Shown in pieces: positions 1 through 5,885 of a DNA stretch of 5,885 nt (within the stretch, counting starts at the first letter, position 1; each line of letters begins with the position of its first letter). The notes under the pieces are model-generated. The model was not told where the DNA came from, did no database searches, and saw only the letters and a list, made by a program, of their open reading frames with translations. Where the stretch lies: positions 1-5,885 of the forward strand of contig PIVH01000413.1 of the NCBI GenBank assembly GCA_003354225.1, given 5' to 3'. Origin of the DNA: Globobulimina sp. Lineage: Eukaryota; Foraminifera; Rotaliida. A program made the translations under genes and the position numbers.

Positions 1-105
1 TACGGGAGATAAGAATTGCCTTCCTCCTTCCTGCAGCACCTGAATGTCATCAATCGCCGGTTGTAAAGTTTCATATAATTCTTTGAAAAATGCCTTATTC
101 GCTAA
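1..105 (-). CDS. Exon 8 (partial): helix after the G domain
   Basis: Thirty-five open codons begin LANKAFFKELYETLQ, continue PAIDDIQVLQEGGRQFL and run off the window. They fit the helix following the IPYPP motif, and GGRQFL resembles the segment leading into the next helix of VLIG-type domains. An internal ATTCAG|GTGCTG could serve as a donor, but the reading frame stays open to the edge. Confidence 0.75.
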
Positions 106-3100
106 CTGTAACATAGCAACATTTGTTTTCAAGGGTTGCAACATGAAAGATTATATATACTGAACTGGCGGGTACGGTATCAACGACAGTCCATTTTTAT
201 ACATTTGATTGACGAAGAAAGTGGATTCCTTCACTCCTCGCTCATTCATAATAACGTCTGATTCCTGCGCTAGTCGCTCAATATGGCGATTAAAATCTAG
301 TTCGTGTCACAAATAGAAAGCAATTACACTTTGCAATATGCAGAATTGGAGAGAAAATACCATGGACAGCGGCTTCAGCGCCGGTCTCAACCACATCTTT
401 GATGACCAATAATAATTCGCCTTGAAAACATAACTGTGAGCCAGACATAATTTTAACTCCAGATTGGAATTTGTTAAACATGTCTTCCACGGTTCTATCA
501 AATCTATTGTCGCATTTGAATATGGTGCAATTTGATACTGCAGAATTGAATGTCGCTAATAACATGTCTTCCTGCGGTGACCTTTCAAATGAGCCTAATC
601 CTTCGAAATCACACAGTATAAACAATATATCCTCAATAAATCTGGCAGATAACCATGAACCATCTGGTTATCAAAAGTAACATATTACAACAAAAACAAC
701 ATTGAAAACACCAAACCTGTACATCTTCCACCAGAAATATCAAATTTTGTACCAAATAAATGGTTCAACATATACGATTTTCCTTTATTAACAACAAAAA
801 CAATGCAAACAAAAAATGAATATTAGTATGAAAATTAACCTGTCGATTGTTTCCCCATTGATGTAACAATTTTTATTTTACCTTCCCATGATTTAATTAA
901 TCCATCGTATGCACCAAACCTTATCTCCTTACATAACTGATAGGGGTCGCCAGCTTTAATGTATTTCATTTGATCATCGGCTCCGTTGTACATTAATTGA
1001 AACTTATTATTTGCTCCGCGAGCAATCTGTATCGGCAATTGTATGATTACATTTTTCACAAAGTCAGCTCCGGTCAATGCTATTGGTTTATTTTTAATTG
1101 CTCGTAATACCGACGCTATTGATTGCGAATCCTCATGGTTCAATACATTACATTTCCAATTAAGAAATGCAAAGTTTTTCTTTTCTTTTTGTTCCAATGA
1201 TGTACAAATTTTGGCGGCAACTTGATCGCATAAATGCTTTGCATTGAAACTGTCGTCATCCTGCATCAAATATGTTGTATGAAAAGCTAATATGGCATCT
1301 TCCGGGAAAAATACCGCAGCTCTCGACCCAAACTGAAATACATATTTTGTCTCAAAAATTGAATGGAAGCTGGATCGACAAAACATACCTTTTCTACCAT
1401 ATATTCCATATAATCCAATTTTGTTATTTTCCGTACAGCTGTTTTCTTAGCTTCTCGTTTTATTTTCATGCGAGCCTCAGACACTGAAATATCCAACAAA
1501 TGATACAATAATTGACATTCATTATCGATCGTACATACCACAATTTGATCTTTTTTAACTTGTTGGATTTTAATGCGCTTCAAATCAACATTGGTTAACA
1601 AAAACGTCTCCGGCAACAATGCATTGTCAACAAAAAATTCTAATTGGAATCCATCGTCCTCTTGTTTTGAATCTTGTAGTTGCATTTCGTAGCCAGTGCA
1701 CGATTTATAAGTCACTTTATACTCCAATTTCTTCTTCTCACTCATTAAAAATGCATGGATTTGAATTCTCCCCGTTGGATATTTCACATTCGTCAATGAT
1801 TCGACATCTTTTATCTTCGAATATAATCTAATCCAATATTTATACGGTATGTCCAATGTTTGCTGATTTTCAAACTCGTCATCAGACTCAACAATACAAA
1901 TATTAATAATCTCAGCTTGTTTATTGATAATAGCAACTAATACCCAGTCGTTCCCCGATAAATCTTTAAAAGCAAAAGACGCTTTAAATCCATTTTCAAT
2001 CTCTACCAATTCCTCTGCGTTTAATGCGGTCAATGATAAATCATCAGTTATTAACTGGCGTTGTGCTCTTTGTATCGTCGATAATTTATCTATGTCACTG
2101 GCATCCATATCATCCAAATCTAATTCATTTAGTATCATATTTATATCGTCGATATATTCATATTGAGGTTTAATACCAAGCAAAAAGGAGCCAGTGGGAG
2201 GCACTAAATACACATTATATGCTTGATCCAATGTAAATCGCTTGGCAGTGTCCCATGAATTTGCATCGTAATCATAAGCGCGACATATATTATTCTCGTC
2301 AATCAAATAAACAAAAACATTCTTATTTATCTCTTGAATCAGCAATGCTTTAAACTGTAAATCCTCATCATACCATCTTAAATCATGCAATTCGCTCATT
2401 TTATTAGTAAATGATATCCGTCCGCCATCCTGAAATATGCAGAAAGCCAACACACCGCCGGCAAATAGTATGGCGAATAACTTCTGCGATGAACAGTATG
2501 CCACCAAATGTACTCTGTCCTTTTTTAATACGATCAATGGTTTGCTATCAAAGGTTAACGTTCGCGAACTTGAAACAATAATCTTCGTTTCAGACCTTTT
2601 CTTTTCATAATCATCGGATTGAATGAACATAATACTGTCCCCATTCTTCATCATCTCATTAAAGATTATTTTATCGCTCCGGGCAATTTCATATTGCATA
2701 TTGCGCATAATATTGGTCCGGATCTCGTCCGTGAAAGCCGGCAAGTCAATGCTCACAAATTGCATATAATAGCTGGGTGCGATTGTAATTGGGGTTAAAT
2801 ATGATATGTCATATTGGCCGTATTTCTCCTGATACATAAATTTTGACAGCGTAATAACTGCCATGTCACTGCTCTTAGTTTTGTCCTGTTGCGTTTCTTT
2901 CAGTTTGTCTTCCAAGTTATAAATAATTATTTGTTTCTCCTTCTTATACACTTCGCGAATTTCTGTCTCGAGATCAACTTTTATACTTTTGATGTTTAAT
3001 ATGGACGAATATCCGTACACATCCTGTTTATATTCACGCAGTGATTCTGTATACAAAGCAAACCATGTATCAATAGTCTCATTTTGCTGTTTTCTGAGTT

Positions 3101-5825
3101 CAATTTCCTCCTTATTTTCCTTTTCAATGTCTAATATTTTCTGGTTGTAGTCCGTTATCAATACATTCAAGTCATTCTTCATTCGTTCTAAGATAATATC
3201 TCTCCACGAACTGTATTGCATTTGTTGTATATTTGACAATGAAGTATCGAAAATCTCATCCGTTTCCAAGTAAATATATTGCAAAGCTTCACGGTTATTT
3301 GCATCTAATTTATCGCCCAACAGAGTGATGATTTTTTTTATTTCGTCATGACTTTCTTTACAAAATTTTTCTTCAGTATAAAAGTCATGAAATTCAAATA
3401 AAATCTCTCTGTTCCTCGCTAATAGAACCTTATCCGCTTCTTTTTTAATTTTAGATGGCTCAGTTTCTAAATCTTGCTTGGCTTCAATCTCTTTAATGGC
3501 GATATTAAAATTATGAAATGCAGCGGGTGCGATGCATTCAGATAATAATTTAATTCCATTTGAACCTGAAAATGTATGATTCCATTTAATCATATTATTC
3601 TCATGCAATGCACTTAAAAAATCGAACAATTCTTGCTTGGATTTAAAAGATTGATATATTTCTTCAGTTCCATCCCGCTGCGGCTGTCCATATAAATTGA
3701 TGAAACCACTTAACATCAAAAACACAAAAAACATATATTTTATCCTTGCACTGTTTCACAACAATTTTACACACAAAATTACTGCATTATATATACAAAA
3801 AAAATACCTCAAGTTATTGCCCCCAATTAAAAATGTGTCAGATGCATCGGAGTCCATATCCCGATTAATAATATCATTGTCATTCTCTTGATCTGCATCT
3901 GGATCATTCAATGATTTCTGATGTCGCGTCTGCGTATTTGGCGGAGCAATTAAATGCTGATCCTTTAAACACACATCTTTGCAGTCACAATACGCGTCGT
4001 CCAAAGCAATCCATTCATCGTATTCCGAGCCCCAGCCTGGATAATGAATATAGATCGACTCAATCATATCTTTATTCTCTTTGTTCCGCTTAATTTTCTT
4101 AATCTTGGCGATGAACCATCCACTATCCGAATAACAGTCGATTTTATCTCCCATTTCAAACTTCTTCCAATTCTCGCCATCGTTCGCCTTGGTGATAATC
4201 TGTAATCGCTTGGTTTCTTTGTGCTTATCCGAACACATGATATGGTTTGATTTGGTTTCTTCTAATTTAAAATTCAATTTCTGTCTTCTTCTCGCACCGC
4301 CACCACCGGACTGAGCTTGGTTTTTGTTTCTTTGCTCCACTTCCATCACTCCGAAGTCCTCCAATTCTTTCGACGACACTGGAATTAACACAGAACAGCT
4401 AATTTCATACAAGACTCTGGTCAATAAACACGACGGATCCTTCCGCATAAACTTCACTTTCATGGCATTCATTCGGAAGGAATTTTTCAGGGATAGATAA
4501 AATAAATAAATCACATGATTCCAATTTTTAATATTGTCGTTTTTATGCAAATTTACAGGGAGAATGGCATGGATCCCCGGCTGTAAATAATATGTATTCT
4601 CGTCGTCGTTGATCAGTGCATTGAATAGTTGGTTGGAGATCGAGTTATATTTCCGTAACATATTCAAAACTTCTTCGCGCGAACCAAATAACCCGACTGT
4701 GGATATTTTGATTTTCTTTAATTTCTCGAAAAATATTTCTTTGCAGTTATATTTGGCTGCGGAAGGCATCAAAAAATTGATAAAACGTTGCAGGAAAACT
4801 GGATCTAAGATGCATTTGTCCACTAATGAAGTTTGCTGGTTTTCCATTACAATTTGCGGCAAGGTGAAGATGATGAAATCTTTACAATTTATGCCAGAGT
4901 CATGCACTACGACACTGCCGTTGGTCGGAATGATTATCTTTAATTGCTCGTAAATATTTGGCCGCGGTTTCGAAATCGCATTGGATAAATGGTAAAAATT
5001 AGAGGTTATTTCATCCAAAACTGGCGCCGAAGGCTTTCCTTTTAATTTAATTTCATTTTTGCCGTATTTCTTTTTCTCATTTTTAATATCATACGTTAAT
5101 AACTTGAAAAATTTAAATATGGATTCCACATATTTCACATCTTCATTTTTGGTCATTTCACCTGTAATTTAGTGTACAGTGTGTATACAAATAAGTGTTT
5201 TTGTGTTTTTATAGTGCAAAAGTCCGAAAATATAAACGCAGGACACACCTAACAATCGTTCAAATTTATTATTTAAAATATCGTCCTGATTATCATTTGA
5301 TTTTATTTTATTTAAAATACCATTCAACTCTCGAAAACTTTGTTTTTTTTTGTGTTCCTCCAATAATCCAATAATAGATCCCAACTCAATCAATTTGTGC
5401 TTAATAGTTTTGCCTTCAAATGACAAATTTGCCAATAATTTCTTCACATTTACGCTATCATTCATCTCCTCCTCCTCCTCATCCTCGGCAATATCCATTA
5501 AACCAAATTGAAATTGTGTTTGTAAGGTCATCCCGGGCGTTTTAGCCATTTCCTCTTTTTTCTCCTCTTCCTCCCGCACTTTCTCAATGGATTTGGGCGT
5601 GGAGCCAACACGGACGGTACGCATCGACTGTGTGCGTACAAAGAATTTATTCATTGGTTTACTCAAAGTATTCATATTCGGTTTACTTTTATTCTTAGTT
5701 ACATTTAACTTCATCGGTGTATAAAAATCGTTCGTTTTATCGATATAATTTAAGATATCAATGGGAGGCGCCTCATTTGAGCTCGTCACAGTTAATTTTA
5801 ATGTTTTTAGCTCAGTCTGCGACAT
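1..5825 (-). CDS. Multi-exon VLIG/GBP-like large GTPase with Tudor-like N-terminal module (3' end outside window)
   Basis: Eight minus-strand exons join in frame to 1797 codons with no internal stop, and the frame is still open at position 1. The C-terminal part carries a large-GTPase signature: GKQSTGKS (residues 1591-1598), GGRCT (1613-1617), DFEG (1636-1639) and VIKD (1704-1707). The spacing and flanking words (LNHLFGT, DGSW, GLGSFERS) match the VLIG-type G domain, a relative of guanylate-binding proteins. That family hydrolyses GTP and is usually cytosolic. A Tudor-knot/chromo-barrel-like module lies at about 530-600. The middle is charged and helical, then strand-rich, and I do not recognise it. 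The start at 5825 is the first ATG after an in-frame TAG at 5882-5880, but an upstream exon is possible. The cellular role is unknown; an innate-immune role would be by analogy with animal VLIG/GBP proteins only. Confidence 0.85.
106..165 (-). other. Intron 7, 60 nt, phase 0 (donor tentative)
   Basis: The acceptor ATGTTACAG|TTAGCG is good. The donor CCA|GTTCAG keeps the frame. A better-looking donor 5 nt downstream (TTCA|GTATAT) is phase 2 and would create a TAG at once. Without splicing the frame is the same on both sides and is broken only by TAA at about 156-154. An intron joins YPP to LANKAFFKELYETL, with the expected short spacing between the PP and the FF helix. Confidence 0.65.
166..296 (-). 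CDS. Exon 7: C-terminal part of the G domain
   Basis: This exon encodes the end of Asp1719 through residue 1762. The content is DFNRHIERLAQES, then TFFVNQMYKNGLSLIPYPP. The pattern G-(x)-x-(L/I)-I-P-(Y/F)-P-P is what I expect in VLIG-like domains just before a helix beginning FF/FY. The 3' boundary is less sure than the others because the donor CCA|GTTCAG is weak. Confidence 0.8.
297..360 (-). other. Intron 6, 64 nt, phase 1
   Basis: The donor is GTCCATG|GTATTTT and the acceptor CGAACTAG|ATTTTAATC. Joining gives G+AT (Asp1719) and the sequence HDFNRHIERLAQESD. It is not a multiple of three, so removal is needed to keep the frame. Confidence 0.85.
361..663 (-). CDS. Exon 6: G3 motif, switch II and G4-like motif
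   Basis: This exon encodes residues 1618-1718 plus one base of 1719. It begins DGSWLSARFIEDILFILC, then DFEGLGSFERSPQEDMLL. DFEG is the G3 DxxG motif in the D-x-E-G form typical of GBP/VLIG proteins. Further on, ELLLVIKDV is the hydrophobic strand ending in K-D, at the place where GBPs carry T(L/V)RD as the nucleotide-specificity motif. The helix TIFKCDNRFDRTVEDMFNKF fits the region between G3 and G4. The in-frame reading of this exon as a stand-alone ORF begins at a TTG, so it is not an independent gene. Confidence 0.92.
664..716 (-). other. Intron 5, 53 nt, phase 1
   Basis: The donor is TGTACAG|GTTTGG and the acceptor GATAACCAG|ATGGTTC, with a T-rich interior. Joining gives G+AT (Asp1618), restoring GGRCT-DGSW as expected in the family. 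It is the shortest intron in the window and not a multiple of three. Confidence 0.9.
717..782 (-). CDS. Exon 5: end of P-loop through G2 (66 nt)
   Basis: This micro-exon encodes the end of Gly1596, then KSYMLNHLFGT, KFDISGGRCT and the first base of codon 1618. K1597 and S1598 are the P-loop lysine and Mg2+-coordinating serine. T1617 in GGRCT is the candidate G2 threonine of switch I. The word order matches VLIG/GBP-like G domains. It is too short for a simple ORF search and is recovered only by splice logic. Confidence 0.9.
783..839 (-). other. Intron 4, 57 nt, phase 1, inside the P-loop
   Basis: The donor is CGACAG|GTTAAT and the acceptor TTAATAAAG|GAAAATCG. It contains a near-perfect branch-point word, TACTAAT, at 828-822, with the branch A (823) 40 nt from the acceptor. 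Joining G+GA makes Gly1596 and completes GKQSTGKS. The length is a multiple of three but the first intron codon set includes TAA. Confidence 0.9.
840..1332 (-). CDS. Exon 4: lead-in to the G domain and first half of the P-loop
   Basis: This exon encodes residues 1432-1595 plus the first base of Gly1596. It begins FGSRAAVFFPEDAILAFH and ends IKIVTSMGKQSTG. The end is the beta-1 strand plus most of the G1 motif (GxxxxGKS). FGAYDGLIKSWEGKIKIV fits the segment that precedes the P-loop in VLIG-type domains. The upstream part (residues about 1432-1560) has no family I can name. The naive reading stops at TAA (837-835) right after the donor. Confidence 0.88.
1333..1388 (-). other. Intron 3, 56 nt, phase 0
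   Basis: The donor GAAAAG|GTATGT and the acceptor ATGTATTTCAG|TTTGGG are both near-consensus. The intron is not a multiple of three, so it must be removed to join the strand-rich region to the G-domain lead-in (MVEK then FGSRAAVFF). Confidence 0.9.
1389..3750 (-). CDS. Exon 3: helical coiled-coil then strand-rich region of unknown family
   Basis: This exon encodes the end of codon 644 through residue 1431 in one open frame. After a short hydrophobic segment, residues about 665-820 are mixed helix (KSKQELFDFLSALHENNMI, DEIKKIITLLGDKL). Residues about 820-935 are highly charged and helical, with heptad-like spacing. From about 1030 on, the sequence turns into alternating hydrophobic strands separated by turns and acidic loops, which could be beta-propeller-like, with an Asp-rich insert (LDLDDMDASDIDK, about 1188-1200). 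I recognise no family over these 788 residues. The position before the G domain suggests a regulatory or oligomerisation platform, by inference. The frame would continue past the donor but changes phase, so the C-terminus of the uninterrupted reading is not used. Confidence 0.85.
1485..2585 (-). other. Strand-rich region, possibly beta-propeller (residues about 1033-1399)
   Basis: There are recurrent strand-turn-strand units such as VHLVAYCSSQKLFAILFAGG, NVFVYLIDENNICRAYDYD, WVLVAIINKQAEIINICIV and QIVVCTIDNECQLLYHLLD. The D-x-(N/D)-x-x-C pattern in turns (IDENNICRAY, IDNECQLLY) recurs, which fits propeller blades. An Asp-rich linker at about 1188-1200 splits the region. No WD or Kelch signature is clear, so the propeller call is tentative. 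Confidence 0.35.
2880..3227 (-). other. Coiled-coil-like charged helical stretch (residues about 820-935)
   Basis: Repeated Lys/Glu/Gln/Asp runs with spaced hydrophobics (IILERMKNDLNVLI, IEKENKEEIELRKQQNE, IREVYKKEKQIIIYNLEDK) look like coiled coil or a long helical bundle. One non-helical patch (about 885-898) separates two halves. In large GTPases helical bundles often mediate self-assembly; here this is inference. Confidence 0.55.
3687..3734 (-). other. Short hydrophobic segment (residues 650-665)
   Basis: MFFVFLMLSGFINLYG is strongly hydrophobic and, read alone from the ATG at 3734, mimics a signal peptide. In the spliced model it is internal, follows SARIKY, and is a buried helix/strand or a membrane-associated patch. 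It is partly removed if the 3709 acceptor is used. Confidence 0.45.
3751..3807 (-). other. Intron 2, 57 nt, phase 2 (acceptor ambiguous)
   Basis: The donor is CTTGAG|GTATTT. The preferred acceptor is GAAACAG|TGCAAGG at 3751, which gives a 57-nt intron matching the other small introns and completes codon 644 as AG+T (Ser). A second acceptor, GATGTTAAG|TGGTTT at 3709, also completes an AGT codon in the same frame; it would give a 99-nt intron and remove 14 residues. A third AG, ATGCAG|TAA near 3783, joins a frame that stops early and is too close to the donor. Retention would hit TGA at 3758-3756. Confidence 0.65.
3808..5161 (-). CDS. Exon 2: unrecognised globular region, Gly/Arg linker and Tudor-like module
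   Basis: This exon encodes residues 193-643 plus two bases of codon 644. Residues about 195-465 read as a folded globular region with alternating hydrophobic strands and helices (for example IIIPTNGSVVVHDSG, LQPGIHAILPVN, WNHVIYLFYLSL); I do not recognise the family. A flexible linker follows with four glycines then ARRRQK (about 478-487), which could be a basic targeting signal. A Tudor-knot/chromo-barrel-like module sits at about 530-600. An acidic Asp/Asn-rich linker (about 613-635) closes the exon. The ATG at 5156 is internal in this model; the upstream frame joins exon 1 through an in-phase intron. The frame runs on into intron 2 and stops at a TGA at 3758-3756. Confidence 0.85.
3942..4151 (-). 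other. Tudor-knot/chromo-barrel-like module (residues about 530-599)
   Basis: The segment begins GDKIDCYSDSGWFIAKI, continues through a Lys/Arg/Glu/Asn loop, then IYIHYPGWGSEYDEWI, and ends QHLIAPPNTQT. This is the typical pattern of chromo-barrel/Tudor-knot folds (MSL3, MOF, Esa1 type): G-x-x-(V/I)-x-C-x-x...W(Y/F)-x-A-K-(V/I), then the HY-x-GW-x-x-x-(Y/W)-DEW(I/V) signature. In those families the fold binds methylated lysine or nucleic acid, usually on chromatin. Part of the aromatic cage set is visible (Y542, W547, F548, Y566, W569, Y573, W576), but binding cannot be concluded. An Agenet/Tudor-type assignment is an alternative. Confidence 0.65.
5162..5248 (-). other. Intron 1, 87 nt, phase 1
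   Basis: The donor is TTAG|GTGTGT and the acceptor is AAATTACAG|GTGAAATG. The acceptor is the only usable AG between the in-frame TAA (5171-5169) and the exon 2 ATG at 5156, and it joins codon 193 as G+GT (Gly). It is the longest intron under the preferred model. Its length is a multiple of three, but the in-frame TAA prevents read-through. A CACTAAAT element a few nt before the acceptor is very close for a branch point. Confidence 0.75.
5249..5825 (-). CDS. Exon 1: acidic low-complexity N-terminus
   Basis: This exon encodes residues 1-192 plus the first base of codon 193 (phase 1). It starts with ATG in GATGATATGTCG. The sequence is rich in Lys, Thr, Ser and Asn, with two glutamate-rich patches (residues 85-92 and 114-120). 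Residues 128-192 are more regular and probably helical (KKLLANL, HKLIELGSIIGLLEEHKK). I recognise no domain. The open frame runs on past the donor for 24 codons to a TAA at 5171-5169, but the junction TTAG|GTGTGT at 5249/5248 joins in phase to exon 2. The first 110 residues look disordered. Confidence 0.75.
5466..5480. repeat. Short (CTC)5 microsatellite coding for polyglutamate
   Basis: Five CTC units on the plus strand encode five consecutive glutamates (residues 116-120) on the minus strand. A second CT-rich tract at about 5550-5573 encodes the other glutamate patch. Both lie in the disordered N-terminus and could vary in length. Confidence 0.7.
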
Positions 5826-5885
5826 ATCATCGATAGTATCATCAGTTGCGGCATTGCTATCAGACTGTTTACTATATGTCTAATC
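5826..5885 (-). other. Leader or preceding exon end
   Basis: The frame of the ATG at 5825 is open upstream for 18 codons to TAG (5882-5880). The reading is Ser/Asp/Asn-rich (SKQSDSNAATDDTIDD), much like exon 1. Several AG dinucleotides here (GATTAG, ATATAG, AAACAG) could be acceptors. I see no promoter element. It may be 5' leader or exon 1 may start further upstream. Confidence 0.4.

Noticed and set aside
307-501. Minus-strand 64-aa frame overlapping exon 6
   Set aside because: An alternative frame of the same strand; the overlapping frame encodes the conserved GTPase motifs.
471-680. Plus-strand 69-aa open frame
   Set aside because: It lies antisense to exon 6 and intron 5, which encode the G3 and G4 motifs; its own translation has no domain character.
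1272-2166. Plus-strand frames at 1272-1487, 1619-1831 and 1924-2166
   Set aside because: Shadows of exons 3 and 4, rich in Ser/Phe/His as expected from the complement of Lys/Glu/Asp codons in an AT-rich gene.
3687-3734. Independent secreted-protein gene starting at the ATG at 3734 with a signal peptide
   Set aside because: Only 21 nt separate it from the preceding stop, there is no room for a promoter, and an in-phase GT...AG intron joins it to exon 2.
4609-4953. Plus-strand 114-aa open frame
   Set aside because: Antisense shadow of exon 2; no recognisable features, and the minus-strand frame is far longer and continuous.
5341-5352. T-rich run as a terminator or frameshift site
   Set aside because: On the coding strand it is an A run encoding Lys residues (HKKKQ) inside an open exon; no hairpin and no reason for frameshifting.
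1-5885. Prokaryotic defence operon or phage region
   Set aside because: The frame breaks are resolved by phase-consistent spliceosomal introns with a TACTAAT branch word, and no ribosome-binding sites precede the frames.

Overview
The window looks like AT-rich nuclear DNA from a eukaryote, probably a protist. The evidence is one long interrupted reading frame on the minus strand whose breaks all coincide with GT...AG introns of about 53-87 nt. I see no operon structure, ribosome-binding sites or RNA genes. A rhizarian such as the foraminiferan Reticulomyxa is my best guess, because I recall many VLIG-type GTPases and small Tudor/chromo-barrel-like modules there. That placement is memory-based inference and weak.

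Nearly the whole window is one gene, read from about 5825 down to 1 and running off the low-coordinate end. Splicing eight exons gives 5391 coding nt (1797 codons) with consistent phase at all seven junctions. Exons: 5825-5249, 5161-3808, 3750-1389, 1332-840, 782-717, 663-361, 296-166 and 105-1. Introns: 5248-5162, 3807-3751 (or to 3709), 1388-1333, 839-783, 716-664, 360-297 and 165-106.

The predicted protein has these parts in order: a low-complexity acidic N-terminus (residues 1-193); an unrecognised globular region (about 195-465); a Gly/Arg linker (about 477-491); a Tudor-knot/chromo-barrel-like module (about 530-600); an acidic linker; a short hydrophobic stretch at the exon 2/3 join; a charged, helical, coiled-coil-like stretch (about 820-935); a long strand-rich region of unknown fold that could include a beta-propeller (about 1030-1400); and a VLIG/GBP-like large GTPase domain (from about 1500 to the window edge). 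The GTPase motifs are G1 GKQSTGKS, G2 GGRCT, G3 DFEG and G4-like VIKD. No single exon carries the whole GTPase domain; it is spread over exons 4-8.

The high-coordinate end (5826-5885) is either 5' leader or the end of another exon. Positive-strand reading frames are shadows of this gene. I found no mobile element, CRISPR array, tRNA or rRNA.
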